A DNA stretch of 64,000 bases from Podospora comata (GCA_017354895.1 CP071493.1:8370001-8434000), one strand, 5' to 3'. Shown: positions 12,864-25,046, numbered from the stretch's first letter. Notes: a model not told the origin generated them from the letters alone. Translations and numbers: made by a program.

Positions 12864-14470
12864 ACGACTTTCTCTTCGACCTGCAGCTAAAGGCTTGACA
12901 CTCGTCCGATTCCATCCCTGACCGCTTTGCGGCTGCATACCCACACATGCTTGACTGACACACAATATTTCGACCTGATTCTTTTTTCGTGCTCGGAGCC
13001 GAGTTGAGCACAGTGTGCAGAGGGTAAATGCAGAGTCAAGAGTATGGAAGCGGGCACTTTCCAAGCGAAAGCCGCAGCTCACATGCGTCAACAGCCGGCC
13101 TATAGTTGCTGATTCTTACTGCGAGAAACACCGCATGCAAGTAGCACCCTACGCTAGCCTGCCATAACGAGCGCGGAGTAGGACCCTGCCACCATGAAAA
13201 CTTGACAGCAAAGCAGTGGCCAAAACCGTCTGGCCGCAGTGTAGAGAGGGGATGGCTTCCCCGCAGTGATGCTGATGTATGTAGAGAGACAGCATCAAAT
13301 GGTTCAGAACTAGCGGTCGGGAGGCTGTCCAACCTGGCCTGGTTATGGATCGCTGACGGTTGCTCGAAATGTGCGTCGCCATAAAAAGAAGGAATGGTCA
13401 GCGATGCGAGACAACCGAAGGCCGCAGCATCTGCGGAAAATACAGGCGCAGGGGGTGGCAGCTATAAGATATTCAGAGGGATAATAACACACACACACGA
13501 GCCTGAAAATATGCCCCTATGTGAGAGATGAAATGGGCATGGGCAGAGAAAGGAGCCAACGGATAGCTGCCCGTGATCGACACGCAGCCTTCAGACCCGG
13601 CACCTCGCTCTTGTGATACCCTCGAGTTGCCAAAATTGTCTCCTGTTGGTTTTGTTATTTTGATCTTTCTCGTCCGTCAGCCGTGGTGTCGTGTCAGCAC
13701 AAAGCTGTTTTCTTTCTCGCAAAGCGAACGCCGAGGCTTGCGCGCAGAAGGAAAAAGGGAAAGGAACGGCAGCGGCCCTGGTCTTTTTAGTCGCGGATCA
13801 AACCCACTGGCCCCACTAGTCCCCCTGTTAGCGTGGGTCCCCCCTTGGCCCGCAGTCTGGCCTTCGACCCGCTGCAATCCCACGCGACGGAGCAGACAAG
13901 AAGAAGCTGGAAGCCCACCCATTTCAGTCCACTTCTGGCCCAGTTGAACCACGCACCTTGCCCCGACAAGGAAACCTCGCCCGATCCAGCCAAACCACCG
14001 ACCTGACCACCTCCAAACACAAACAACAGCACCGTGACACATCACGCCTTTTGGCCTCTAGCACGCTCTCACACCACCTGTCACCCCGGCTGGGTATATC
14101 AGCAACACAACAACATCAACAACAACTCTTGCGACACCCATTGTCTGAATGACAGCGGCGCTTTGAAGGAATCGTCCGAACCCCGAAAAGACACGACACG
14201 ACAATTCAATTTTCATCCGAACCTGCCGTCTGTCTTGACACGAGACTCCCTTCCTGGCACGCGTGTTCTAGTATACATCACACGCGCGTTTCCGAAGCAC
14301 GCCCTCGTGCATAGGGGTCGTTTCCCAGAGCGGTAAATATTTTTATTCCCCATCTTTCAAGTTGTGGTCGCATAGGTGCATGCGGCCCTAGCGACACCCA
14401 CAAATTGCCCACCACGGCCACACCACGACGAAGAACTGCTGCTGGCGGGGGTGAGGAGGAAGATCTGGCC

Positions 14471-15772
14471 ATGGATGCGCTCAAGAATCTCGTCAGCAGC
14501 GTGCCCGACTGGCTGCACAAGCTCGATGAGCTCAACGGCCAGATTGAACAGCGCCAGAACGAGCTGGCCCAGCTGGCCGAAAAGGATAAAGAAAAGTCGC
14601 CGAACGGGAGGTCATCAAGCGCGCCCAAGTCGATCCGGAACAAGGGCTCAACAGAGTCGCTGAGGCCGCGCGATGAGCCCGAGGCGCACCCAAGGGAATC
14701 AACACCACACCCCCAACTCGAAACCCGGAATGAAAATGGCGATGCGACAGCGGATGCTGCAGCTGCGGGAGCCGCCGCCGCCAAGGCCAGCACCGAGCAA
14801 CCGCCGGCCAGCCCGTCCGACTCGCACTCGCCATCTGCCATTCAACGACAAGAAAACAAGGTGCGAGCGGCCGGTCAAGCACGCGCTCGGGCGACACTCA
14901 GGAAACGACAACGCACCGACTCAGTCATCAGCGCCGAGGGCGGCCCGCCAAAGTACCGGACCCGCAGCATGATCATTGTCTACTATGACAGCTACATCCA
15001 GATCTTCTTTGAAGAACTCGTCAAGTTTGTGAGCGCCAGCCGGAACATGATGCGCAAAGCCAAAATGGCCGCCAAGGTAGCTCAGATCAAGCGGTTAGCA
15101 GAGCTCGACATGCCCGATGATGATGATGATGAGAAAAAGGACGGCGCCGGGAACGACTTGACTCCGGCAGCCGGCGATGGAGCCATCGTGGCTGCCCCTG
15201 TATCCCCCAACGCTGACGCCGAGGCAATCCCGGCTCTTCAATATGTCAGCACACGACGATTGATGGGCGGAGGGCCATCAGCGATGATGGCTGCCAGAGC
15301 ATCAATGGGACGCGGCTACGGTCGAGCTGGCGCCCGCGGCAACATCACCCTTGGACCCGATGGAAAGCCGCTACAGAGCGATGTCTATGATGAGCTCGAC
15401 AAGGGACTCGAGTTTGTCCAGAGCATGTGCGAGCACGCCGCTCATCAATTCCTGCGGGACGGCGACTGCGGGGAGGAGGTGATCAAGATTCAGCGGCGGC
15501 TACGAGAGACCAAGGAGCTGGCCGACAAGGAGATGGACCGTGTCAAGAAGGAGAGTCCTACCCCTCTTCAGAAAGATGCCGAGGAGACTCGGGGCAGGAG
15601 CTATCGCCCGCAAAGCATGCGCAAAGACAATCTGAATGCCTTGAAGGCTGCCGAGACCAACGGACTGGGCAGCGAGATGAAGCTCGAGGTGGACGATGGA
15701 GCGGAGGAGGTGGAGGTGGTGTTGCCCCCAAGGCTGATGTACAGGAGCACACGGGCGATGAAATCTCAATAA
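14471..15772 (+). CDS. Conserved-looking protein of unknown function (433 aa)
   Basis: I do not recognise a named family. A single exon runs from an ATG in excellent context (GCCATGGAT) to TAA. Residues 1-40 form a helix-rich, Gln/Glu-rich segment (LDELNGQIEQRQNELAQL) that could be a coiled coil. A Ser/Ala/Pro-rich disordered stretch follows. The best-ordered part is around residues 175-215 (SMIIVYYDSYIQIFFEELVKF, then RNMMRKAKMAAKVAQIKRLAEL). After an acidic DDDDDEKKD run comes a Gly/Arg-rich patch (GRGYGRAGARG) and a second ordered block at about 300-360 (DVYDELDKGLEFVQSMCEHA, EVIKIQRRLRETKELADKEMDR). The tail is acidic. No signal peptide or membrane segment is visible. A helical scaffold role, perhaps nuclear given the basic patches, is a guess. 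Coding status is strong from length, codon pattern and domain-like blocks. Confidence 0.85.
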   Translation: MDALKNLVSSVPDWLHKLDELNGQIEQRQNELAQLAEKDKEKSPNGRSSSAPKSIRNKGSTESLRPRDEPEAHPRESTPHPQLETRNENGDATADAAAAGAAAAKASTEQPPASPSDSHSPSAIQRQENKVRAAGQARARATLRKRQRTDSVISAEGGPPKYRTRSMIIVYYDSYIQIFFEELVKFVSASRNMMRKAKMAAKVAQIKRLAELDMPDDDDDEKKDGAGNDLTPAAGDGAIVAAPVSPNADAEAIPALQYVSTRRLMGGGPSAMMAARASMGRGYGRAGARGNITLGPDGKPLQSDVYDELDKGLEFVQSMCEHAAHQFLRDGDCGEEVIKIQRRLRETKELADKEMDRVKKESPTPLQKDAEETRGRSYRPQSMRKDNLNALKAAETNGLGSEMKLEVDDGAEEVEVVLPPRLMYRSTRAMKSQ

Positions 15773-16341
15773 AGCGGAGAGCTTTGGAGGAAGTGACATG
15801 GCGACATACATATATATCCTGAAATCTAATCGAGGCGACGGAGGGGGAGAGGAAGGAGCATTGCAGGCGAAAGTATTCACCACTGAATTTTGGCGCTGTG
15901 AAGAGGGTTTTATCTTGTCTATCATATCTTGTTACGGATCGCAAAGCGGAATGGATGCATGGCAGGCACCAAAACAGAACTTGACCTTGTTTATCAGAGA
16001 GAGACTATTTTACAACTACACTACAGCTTGGTCCTTGCGGACTGGTAGCATTTCTACATCATTGGCATGGAATACTGGAGTTCTTGTTTTCTTCATTTTC
16101 CTTTTATACCGTGTCGTTATCACAACACCGTAACTGAAGGAGGGAGGAAAATGTGACAACATTCTTTTTTTTTTTTTTGGCTGCAACAGGGAATATGTGG
16201 GAGGATTATGGGATATACCATATATAACGTCTTTTGATACCTTACTTGAAGATGATTTTCAGGGTTTTCGATCTCTGGTCCCATCGCTGCTACAACCATC
16301 CGGAACACCGATCTAATCTGATGGGTTTTGGAGAAAGAAAA

Positions 16342-16359
16342 AGAGAGAGAGAGAGAGAG
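16342..16359. repeat. GA-dinucleotide repeat
   Basis: About nine GA units are seen directly, inside a purine run that starts with GAAAGAAAAAG. Confidence 0.85.
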
Positions 16360-16530
16360 GGCATGAATCTCAAATACCCACATTCACGTTTCAAACAAAA
16401 CAACACATACAACGTGGACCCAGCACCCTTCCTCCCCTACCCGCCCAACCTCCTGAATACTACTACACTGAACTGCTCTTTGACCTGACGACACCGCCTC
16501 TTTTTTTCTTCTTTTTTTTTTCGCGCAAAC

Positions 16531-16552
16531 GCACGCACGCACGCACGCACGC
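16531..16552. repeat. (GCAC)n tetranucleotide repeat
   Basis: Five GCAC units followed by GCGCGC. The reverse-complementary tetramer (GTGC)n lies about 290 bp downstream at 16839-16856. Confidence 0.9.
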
Positions 16553-16838
16553 GCGCAGCATGTACAATAGGTAGTAGTAGTAGCATAAAGATGAGTGATG
16601 AAGCCAAGGGGAAAGGGGTCTCCACACAGATACATCAATGTTACACCGTATCTGGCGAACCAACAACAGGAACGGCCACGCATTTCGCTCAAGTGCCGCA
16701 GGAAGGCATTGCATTTTATTTTCTTGTGATGCATGAACAGAGAGAGGCTATGTTCTTTTCTTGTCCTTCCATTTCTAGAAGGGTTCGATTGACCACGTGT
16801 GCATGTTGTTGGGCCGGCAGGGCGGGTGCGGCGGCGGC

Positions 16839-16891
16839 GTGCGTGCGTGCGTGCGTGGGGGAGGGAGGGAGGGAGGGAGGGAGGGAGGGAA
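16839..16891. repeat. (GTGC)n followed by (GGGA)n array, G-quadruplex candidate
   Basis: A GTGC repeat at 16839-16856 runs straight into about seven GGGA units to 16891. The plus strand therefore carries at least four G3 runs with 1-nt loops, the textbook form for a stable G-quadruplex. It lies about 1.1 kb past the stop of the 14471 gene. Confidence 0.85.
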
Positions 16892-18449
16892 GCCCTATCG
16901 GCTATGGCCGAGGAGGGGGGAATTATGTGAGAATGGGAATCTACCTAGCCATGTTTTCGTTTTGTGTTTGGAGGTACGTGTGTTTCAAGGGACGCGGGGG
17001 AGGGGGGAGCGGTTGGGATTGAACGTTGGGTGGAAAGGTGAGGGAAAGAAAGGGCCGAATACGAAAGTCAGAGAGGTGTTTGGTCTCGGTGAGTAACGGG
17101 GGTGAGGTCAGGTCTGTCAACATTGGTGAACCTTCTTGTGGCACACCGGGTGAGTGGAGGCATGCTTTTCTCGTGTCTGTAAAACAAGGGTGGGTAAGGT
17201 ATGACTTGGACGCTCACTCAGAAGAGGAAGCAACATGGTGTAATAGCTTCATGGTCAATGCCTTGTCGGTTGACCAAAGTCATCAAAGTTGGTCTGACAG
17301 AGACCCTGACCCACGTGGTGGGTAGCCGAAATAAGAACCCTTCCATTTGTCCTTCTGGGCAGAGTAGCAGTAGGTGGTGTTGAGATGGGTGATTTGAGCT
17401 CGAGCACGGCTAAGCATGATATAAAAGTTTACTTTCCGACAAGCACGCACTTTATGCTGATATCTTGCCTTCTGTTATCCACGAGCCTTTTCTAACTCCG
17501 CCGCAGGGGTTTCAATTTTCGCACACTTTTCGAACATTGACTTTCGGAAGTCTTTGACAACTCTGATAAGCCATCCATGCTGGTAGGAAGAGGGCTCAGG
17601 TATAAAGTAAAAGCAAATCTGACGGAAAAAACTGGCTGACGCATGTTCAATACTGTAGAAAGCATTCGTATTCCCTTTCGAGCGGTTGAGCCCGACTCCT
17701 AGTTGTTTGCTGGCACTGCCTATGCCTGTCTTTTGTTGGTAGAAGATGTCAATGGCTCTCTGCAACATCATTATCTTCCAGAAAGAATTACAAGGCAGGC
17801 TTTGTGGTATGATCAGGTACCTACCTAGGCTGCCCGTTGGTTGTGTGGTTGACCGTGGACTTCCATTGGTCAACTGTTGTGAAAGACAAATATGAAAAAA
17901 CAGAAAGACTTAGTACCGTGGAACAACGACACTTGGGATATATGGGAGTTAACTCCTGAAGTCTCCGTATGACTTGGCTTGAGATATGGCTGACTGTGAT
18001 ACCAACACGAGACCTCCTTCTCGGCTGATTCAGGTGTCGTTCTACACTGAGTCTGGGATGGATCTTTTAATGAGCCGTCTGCTCTCACACCTCAACTCAA
18101 GCTTGGAGAGGAATCCCCAGTAGGGGGTTTCAATTCAGTTATAAATAAAAGCTCCCTGTTGAAAGACCGCTGTTTTGATAGTCAAGCTATCAATACTCGA
18201 AAGAGAGAACCAAAATGGCATGGCAGATGCCAGGCACGAAGAACAGAACAACCTCCAGTAGCATCTCAAGCCCTTTGCCCTACTGCTGCCCCGAAATATC
18301 AAAAATGCCCTCTAAAGTTGTGGGTAACCATACCAAGTAACCATCGCTGAGGCTAAAGTCCAACCGCCGGTCCATTTCCAGCCTCGGTCCCAACTCCGAA
18401 CTCCTCTGTTATCCTCCTCCTTGCTATCCCCAGCCGGCGGAGTCAACTC

Positions 18450-19643
18450 CTACTTGCTTCCAGCAACCACACCCATCGCCGCAACCAGCGCGTCCATCGC
18501 GCTGCTGTGTGTTTTCGCCGTCGGGCCAATCCCCGCTTCCGGCTTGCCCACCCAAGATAGCCCTAATCGATTTGTCTTTGGGTCCCGGCCCTTGGCCCAA
18601 ATCGAATCCGCGTTCTTCTTGATAGTCATCGCGAATTTCTCATTGGGAACAGCCTTGTATAGGTAGTGCAGGTTCCGAATAAAGATGCCCTTGAACTGCG
18701 GCCCATCCTCACCACAGTCCGCTCGCATGTCGCAGTGGTCGGCTTCATGAAGGATGCCGTCTTCATCTTGTAGACTGGCGATGGCCGCTTCGGCAATGTC
18801 GACCGCTGGCGAGAGATACGAGTCGTTGCCCGCGGCTTTGCTGAGCTCGACCAGACCACCCAGGATGACCCCCTGATTGTAGGACCATGTAGTCTCGTTG
18901 TTGTTGAGGCAGGTAGTGCTGTTGAGGCCGTCGTTGATCAGGTTGTCCTTGTTGATCAACCCACTCTTCTTAAACCATACCCACTGTTCTCTTGCGATCT
19001 GAAGGTAATGGTCTTTGGAACCCTGCACCCGGTTGGCGAGACTGGCAGCCACGGTAAGGTAGAGCTCGTTGGCGATAGCGGCCTTGTACCTCATCGTCTT
19101 GTTCCACAAGATACCGCCGCCACAAACGTTGTCGGCGCCGGTTCTCATATCATCAAAAATGCTTTCCGCCATACTGAGGTATTCGATCTTCTTCGTTAGA
19201 TCGTACGATCTGATCCAAGCCAATGCCCACCACCCCTCGTCATCGTAAAATGTGTTGATAAACTTAGGGTAACCGCTCTCCGTCGTCCGCGTGTGCTTTC
19301 TTGATGAGGCCATCCGTTCGTCTGCTCTGTGTCGTTTTCCGATTTGCACGTTCTCCTTCTGAGCATTCACAAACGTAGTGACAGCAATATCGGTAACATT
19401 GACATGCTGATTTGGACCCTCAAGCAGAGCCCAGTCTGTCAAAACTGTAAGAATGTTTGCGTTCTGCCACCAACCCCCTGTGCTCCACCCCCCCGTTTGC
19501 GGTTTAAACCAGTCTTGAAGAACCTTGGCTGCGAGTTCAGCATTTTCGGCGTAGGGCGCGTCAGTTGCAGCGTGGCCGAGCCGGTGAATAGACATATAAA
19601 AGAGAGCTCGAGCAGCCAATCCGCCCCATGTGGTGGAAACCAT
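18450..19643 (-). CDS. Glycoside hydrolase family 76 protein (alpha-1,6-mannanase-like), 5' end uncertain
   Basis: GH76 enzymes cleave alpha-1,6-mannan backbones; fungal members act in cell-wall remodelling or on yeast/fungal mannan. The 397-codon frame covers a full (alpha/alpha)6-barrel: YAENAELAAKVLQDWF, WQNANILTVLTDW, the paired catalytic aspartates D134-D135 in NTFYDDEGWWALAW, IANELYLTVAASLANR, and NETTWSYNQGVILGGLVEL. The end, SAMDALVAAMG then SK, has no GPI-type hydrophobic tail, unlike Dfg5/Dcw1, which suggests a soluble enzyme. The first 30 residues are a poor signal peptide. A TTTAACAG acceptor-like site ends at 19652, just upstream of the ATG and in frame with it, so an upstream exon carrying the secretion signal is plausible. 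I could not find that exon convincingly. Catalytic family: secure; start: doubtful. Confidence 0.85.
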   Translation of the reverse strand: MVSTTWGGLAARALFYMSIHRLGHAATDAPYAENAELAAKVLQDWFKPQTGGWSTGGWWQNANILTVLTDWALLEGPNQHVNVTDIAVTTFVNAQKENVQIGKRHRADERMASSRKHTRTTESGYPKFINTFYDDEGWWALAWIRSYDLTKKIEYLSMAESIFDDMRTGADNVCGGGILWNKTMRYKAAIANELYLTVAASLANRVQGSKDHYLQIAREQWVWFKKSGLINKDNLINDGLNSTTCLNNNETTWSYNQGVILGGLVELSKAAGNDSYLSPAVDIAEAAIASLQDEDGILHEADHCDMRADCGEDGPQFKGIFIRNLHYLYKAVPNEKFAMTIKKNADSIWAKGRDPKTNRLGLSWVGKPEAGIGPTAKTHSSAMDALVAAMGVVAGSK

Positions 19644-22600
19644 GTTGATAGCTGTTAAACAAGTAAATTCAGTAATGGTGATCTAGTTTCTGAGTCGTTT
19701 GTCAAGAGGAGGGTATGCAAGAAAATATATACTCGCCACGGTAGCCAAAGTTGTGAAATGATGTACCAGAAGCTCGAAATATGATCGAAGACGGAAGACC
19801 CTGTGATCGCGAGGGTTGCATCTCCCCGTTTGGGAATCCTGAGCCATGCTACCTGCCAACATGTTGTCCAACTTCAGCACGCATCTTCGGGCGTTCTTGA
19901 TCATCCGCAACAGGAAGATGCAGTGGAAAGCATAGGTATGTGGTCTGTTCCAACAGGCTAGCGCGTCCCTGTGCGGCATCTGGCGGCAAGGCCATACCAT
20001 GTAGAAGCGGCAGTGACAGATGAACAATGACTGGGCCGTTTCCAGGCACGGTTGCGCATGATGAATGCACGTGAGTGCGAGGATATGCGAAGCGGATGTG
20101 TCAAGCGCTCGCTTCTCAAGAGCGCCGGCGGCCGTCACCCACGCGGCCGCGGTATGCAAAGTAGTGATAGGAAGACGACCGAGTGGGTTCAGGTGTACGA
20201 GCTGTTGTGGTTCTAGAGAACATTAGCAAACATATGATGAAGCATCACCAACAAGCGGGCACAACTGATCCAAGACGATCTAGCAGACAGATACCCGTGC
20301 CGGCTTGTCGTCAGAAGATGCATGTCAGCGGCGCTGTTGTTGAACACACATCACTCATTCGGCAGCTGGTCCCCTTGCCGCATCCTATCAGCAGCACGAA
20401 GCTTGGTTGTGCAATGGCGGTACAAAACAGCCACTCCACGTGAGCCTCAAACCCGAGATGTCTTGGTACTCTTCTTCGGACGTGACAAAACATGTGTAGA
20501 TCCGGGGAGCCGTATCCTTGATGAATCAAATATCGAGATAGCCTTGCGGTTCTTTAAACTTATTGGCAAATTCTATTCGGCCTTGCCACCAGAGACGCCG
20601 GGCTGTACGACCAGACAGAGAGTACGGCATACCGCGCGGGCACGAAAGGCATTGGCGGAGCTCCGAACATGATGAGAACCGGAGTTGTGTCTCCGTCGAT
20701 GAAGAGATTGTCGTCTTTGTCGTCATCATTACTTACCTGATCTGTCAGCGTTCAGGGCAACTGGCTGGTAGGTACAACTGGGGATTGGAAGTTCGAGATT
20801 TTTGAAGGTTGGTGAACAAACATGTCGTGCCGCCACAGCAGGAGTGATGAAGTCATCTTGCCAGTTCTGAAAGGATTGTGTTCAAAGGAATGAAGTCGCC
20901 GGACGTCAGGTCTTCCCTGTTCTCTATGACGGCAGCGCGGATCTTGCCGGTTTAATGTGGGGTATTTTGCGGGGAACCCCTGGTAGGGCTGAGCGACTGC
21001 CGAACAATGGATTCTTAGCTTGTCGAATGCCCCAAGTTTTAATCAATCCGTAGAAGAAGTCAATGACATCAAAAAAGCTAGCACCGAATAAAAGGTGCAA
21101 AGATAAATATCCGTTTCCTTGTCTGATATCATTCTCCAAAAGCTCAATAGCTCTTGGGGAAAGCCGAGCTACCCCGCGCCTGCCTACCCTGCAGTATCCC
21201 CAATTCCCGAAAGGCACAGTGAGTAGAAGGCTTCCCACAGAAATGAAATCAACCTCTTTCCTTTTGCTTACAGAGATTATCTAGATATTCTTGAACACTT
21301 ATGGCTGACCTCCCCGATTGTATCTCCAAGACCTGATTATGCCAATGGAGTGCAGGCAGCACGAATCAAAACGAGGCATCGGTCCTGCGATAGAGAATCT
21401 GATTTCTGGACACACTAGTCCACTCAGCACATGATGCCAAACAGGCGTTTGTCATGGGCGTGAGCACCTCTGTGGACTTTGGGTCCCTCATTCATTTTCG
21501 GGCTACCTCCGTTGGTTCATCCGATATTTCTCGCAATATGCGGTGAGCGCGTATCACATCAAGTGCATGGTGATATGTTGACAGATAAGCAGGGCCGACG
21601 ACATCTCTTCACAGCCGCATGACCAGCAATGACCCCGCGAGCCGCAGCGGACCATGTACGATATCCCGCCGCTTTATGTATATGTATATTCTCAACCATA
21701 CATGAGCTATCTGCATCCCAGACAGGGCAATGGCGCCTTGACAGAGCAGCTCGCTAATGCAACATGTGCCTTGGTGGGTCAGGGATGTCAAAGCTGCCCT
21801 GGTCGTCACATTATTGAAGTTCGACGAGGATATTGCCAGAAGCAGTAACCCATCAAGTCTTGGGGCGGATATGCCCGAGATACCCCCACGAACTTGAACT
21901 TGGACAGCATAATAATAACCGTCTGAATTTGCTCGAGTTTAAGGTCACCGGCGTCGGCCACCCACCCCTGTTGGTCTTGGCGTGACCCGGCCACGCAGGC
22001 TTCCTGACAACAAGCATGAAGGACCGAGATTTCAGGCGCAGGTCTTCCTGGGCACCCGGGCACTGCGTTGTCGAGGGTCACTAGGCAGTCATCACACCGT
22101 CAGAGTGCCGTCGACATTCATCAAACGCACGAAAGGTCTAATCACATGGGTCGGTGAAGCGAAGGGACACTTGGCCTCTGCGGAACTTCCTCCGGTGTCT
22201 CTTGCCAATCGATGGGCACCATCCGGAGGACCAATCGGCCCGGGCACGGCGCGGCAGGTCCGGGAGGATCGGGGTTAGTTCCTGCACTTGATCTGCATTT
22301 TTGATGGTGATGCCGGCGCCGTTGTGTTGTTATACATGGACGCTAACAGCTTGGCTTGTCACATGCCGCCCTGCTAGTGTAGTTTCAGATGGTCTCCAGC
22401 TCAGACTAAAAGCCGCCGAAGGCTAGCGTTGCGGGAGATCGATGTCTGGATGATCGCTTGGATGGATTCAACGGCCCGCACACAGTTATCGAGAACAACT
22501 GCCGAAGTTGAAGACTCCATGATTGAATACAGAACCGAGGGGCTTGTGGTTTGACAAGGCCGGTCAAAAGACCTTCCGGCTGAATAGTTTACCATGAGCT

Positions 22601-22897
22601 CATATGCCACGATATCACGTCCTTGTGAACTAACTTCTTATGCTCTTTCACCCGACTGAAGCGGTGAGAAGACCTCTTGGACGCAAGCCACTTTTTGTCA
22701 TTGGACACACATCGATCTTTCTTTTTCGCCGACCTTCCCTCGGTTACCTGTGGGGTGATTGGAGCGCAGAACTTGACAGCCTTCCGAGCTCTCTGGACCC
22801 AGGAACAAGCAAAGTTACGCATGCATCTTAACCATGTATCCTGGTGCCAAAGCCCCGTTCATCCCAAGTTGCTTGATTCGGATGGCGGGAAAGGTTA

Positions 22898-22922
22898 GGG
22901 GGTGGGGGGGGGGGCGCGCGCG
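22898..22922. repeat. G-run followed by CG dinucleotide repeat
   Basis: Broken and then continuous G-runs lead into GCGCGCGCGC. This combination can adopt quadruplex or Z-form DNA; only the sequence itself is observed. Confidence 0.8.
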
Positions 22923-25005
22923 CACTCCTCCCCGGCACTAGAAGAGAACGAACAACCGATATTCGGATCATTCGTACACCTTCCTCCTTCCTGACCCGGC
23001 CCTCGTTTAGTAGCTCTTCTCACAACCGACCAAGGAAAAAATAATTCATCACACTTTTCAGGCCTCCTGTGGAACAAAGGCCGAGCGGACCATAATCTTG
23101 AGAATCCTTGAGCCTTGTTTGATGCCCGTAAATCACCTCTCACGCACCTACCATCAACGTTCCCACATCCCGTACCTCCGCGAGGTGACACGACGCCTTT
23201 AGGAAGCTGGTTCGCTCGGATAAACGATCGTGTACTTGAATCACTCAGAAGAAGCTGGGCTCGAGCGCTCCCTCACCCGTTCGAACACAAGCACCGTCGA
23301 GCGTCGCACAGTTACACAAAACACTAAAGAGCTTAATAACAAGCCGACAGCAAGCGCTCTCTTTCCGCCGGGACTTTGAAAGCTCGGCACATATTTGTAT
23401 AAAGTTTTGTGTTCCTTGTGTCGTGAGAGTCTGGCTATTTTGTGCCGAGAAAGCCACAAACCCCAAGGAGGCTCCCCCAGCCGGAGGGCAGGCGGGGGAA
23501 GTATGGAAAGAGTTCCCGCGGTCTTTTATTTGGCATTCTCCCCTTTCCACCCGCATCTCACATCCGTCTGGGAACCGGACCGGCACTGCAAAAGAAGAAA
23601 ACAGACTCAGCATGATGGATAACAGATGGTCCCTGCCAACCCCGATTTTCGGAGTCTTTCCTAGCACATGCTTTGTTGCACACAGCACCCGACCTTTTTG
23701 AACACCTGCCTGTGTTGTCTTCATCATCCATGTGACTCGATGGGAGCCTTTAAAGACCACGCATCTACCATCACCAGACAGGGCATGGTCCACAAACCTA
23801 CAAATCACAGTCACACACCTTATGCCGTAAACGGGAAGAAGGGGAGGGGGGAAAGGGGGAAATAGGGCAACTCTACCCGTCCGTAACCACAAAAATATTT
23901 GAGGGGAAAAAATCCCGCCCTTTTTTTTTGTTTTTTTTTGTTAAACGATACACGCACCAGCGGGCCGAGGATACTTCGCTTGTATTAGTTATCATTGCCG
24001 GTTTTGCTGGTGGTGGCACATGATCTACAAGACACAACTTTGTTTTTATTCTTTGCACAAGGTAAGGTGTTTTTGTTCTCCGTATCTCGGGTAGTGTGTA
24101 TGTATTTTGCGTGACCTGTCACTTGGGTTTTACTTTCTTGCGTTGTTCAAGATTGTCTCGGAAATTCTCCGTCCAGCTCGAGACTTCTTTTGTTGTCTGA
24201 GATCGAGCCGAGCTGAGTTTGTGTGACCTGTCAATCAGTGTCCCATACGCCAAAACCCCTCATCCAGAGGCGGTCAAGAAGGAAGAGACAGAGTGGAGGT
24301 CTTGATCACGATGGCAAGTTTAAGAACAGGTGAGGGGACAATGATATCATCTCAAAGACAGGATTCGGCCCTCAGATGGAGATGAACCGTTTGTATACAT
24401 GCGTAACTTTTTGGATTTCTTTTCTCATGGAAAGATGCCGATCCAAAGACACAAAGAAAGAAAACGGCGCGCTGCCGAACGTGGAATTTCTAAAATACGT
24501 GACAAACAAAAGACCATGAATCCATCGGTTTGAGTAAAAAAGAAAACCTTTTCGTCCGTTATATCCTCATGTATTCCCCCCGAAAGAAGCATTTCCCCCT
24601 TCCCATATTGTGTAGTATAATTCCCATCTCCCTAATTCTTTCTTTTCCGTACCAATATTTCCCCACCCAAACCCTTCTAAATAGTTCCCAGTCTAAATTT
24701 TGTGAAAAACGCCTTTCAAAACAGGGAAAAAAAAGAAGAAAAAAACAAAAAACTATCCATGAAAGCCTTCCCCTCCCCCCGTTTGATATCCCGTCCGTTT
24801 GTACCTGTCCCGTCTCTTTCTTGTTTTGGGGCGGTGTCCCCCCCTCCCCGCCCTTCTCTCCCTTGCCTGACCGGAAGAAACTCCTTAAAAAGTGAATAGC
24901 ACAGAGAAAAAAGCCGAGTGAAATACCTAAGCGAGCGAACGTGGTCCTGCCGTTCCCTGCAGGGTATTACATCATAAGAATAGGAGAGAAAAAATGTAGC
25001 TTGTC

Positions 25006-25046
25006 AGAAGAGAAGAGAAGAAAAGAAAAGAAAAGGAAAGAAAAGG
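25006..25046. repeat. 41-nt polypurine tract
   Basis: An uninterrupted A/G run made of GAAGA and AAAAG units, with 3' AAAAGG. It is a candidate for triplex (H-DNA) formation or simply a decayed microsatellite. Confidence 0.8.

Larger units (their letters stand above)
8139..14470. other. 6.3-kb non-coding stretch
   Basis: I find no supportable gene on either strand. Open frames are short, mostly lack ATG starts and show no recognisable domain. The stretch holds several simple repeats: AGTCA pentamers at 8541-8565, GGCT units at 8691-8706, AT dinucleotides near 9239-9254, A-tracts at 10130-10156 and CA/CACT repeats at 12817-12863. The last 700 bp or so before 14471 are CA- and CT-rich (for example CAACAACATCAACAACAAC near 14108) and probably hold the promoter and a long leader of the next gene. 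The part next to 8138 should hold the cofactor D 3' UTR. Confidence 0.6.
15773..18449. other. 2.7-kb non-coding stretch rich in microsatellites
   Basis: Nothing here is a supportable gene. It should include the 3' UTR of the 14471 gene and the downstream flank of the GH76 gene. Simple sequences are dense between 16140 and 16900: T-tracts, GA repeats, GCAC and GTGC repeats in opposite orientation, and a GGGA array. A minus-strand open frame at 17475-17873 (132 codons) has no recognisable domain, so I did not call it. Confidence 0.6.

Noticed and set aside
16782-16795. GGTTCGATT resembling a tRNA B box
   Set aside because: No matching A box, acceptor stem or anticodon arm nearby. I found no supportable tRNA or 5S rRNA gene in the window.
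17475-17873. 132-codon minus-strand frame with some protein-like text near its end
   Set aside because: No family recognised and no clear neighbouring exon. Could be a gene remnant, but I cannot support it.
23245-23892. 215-codon minus-strand frame
   Set aside because: No domain, no splice context and unstructured composition; probably chance in a non-coding block.
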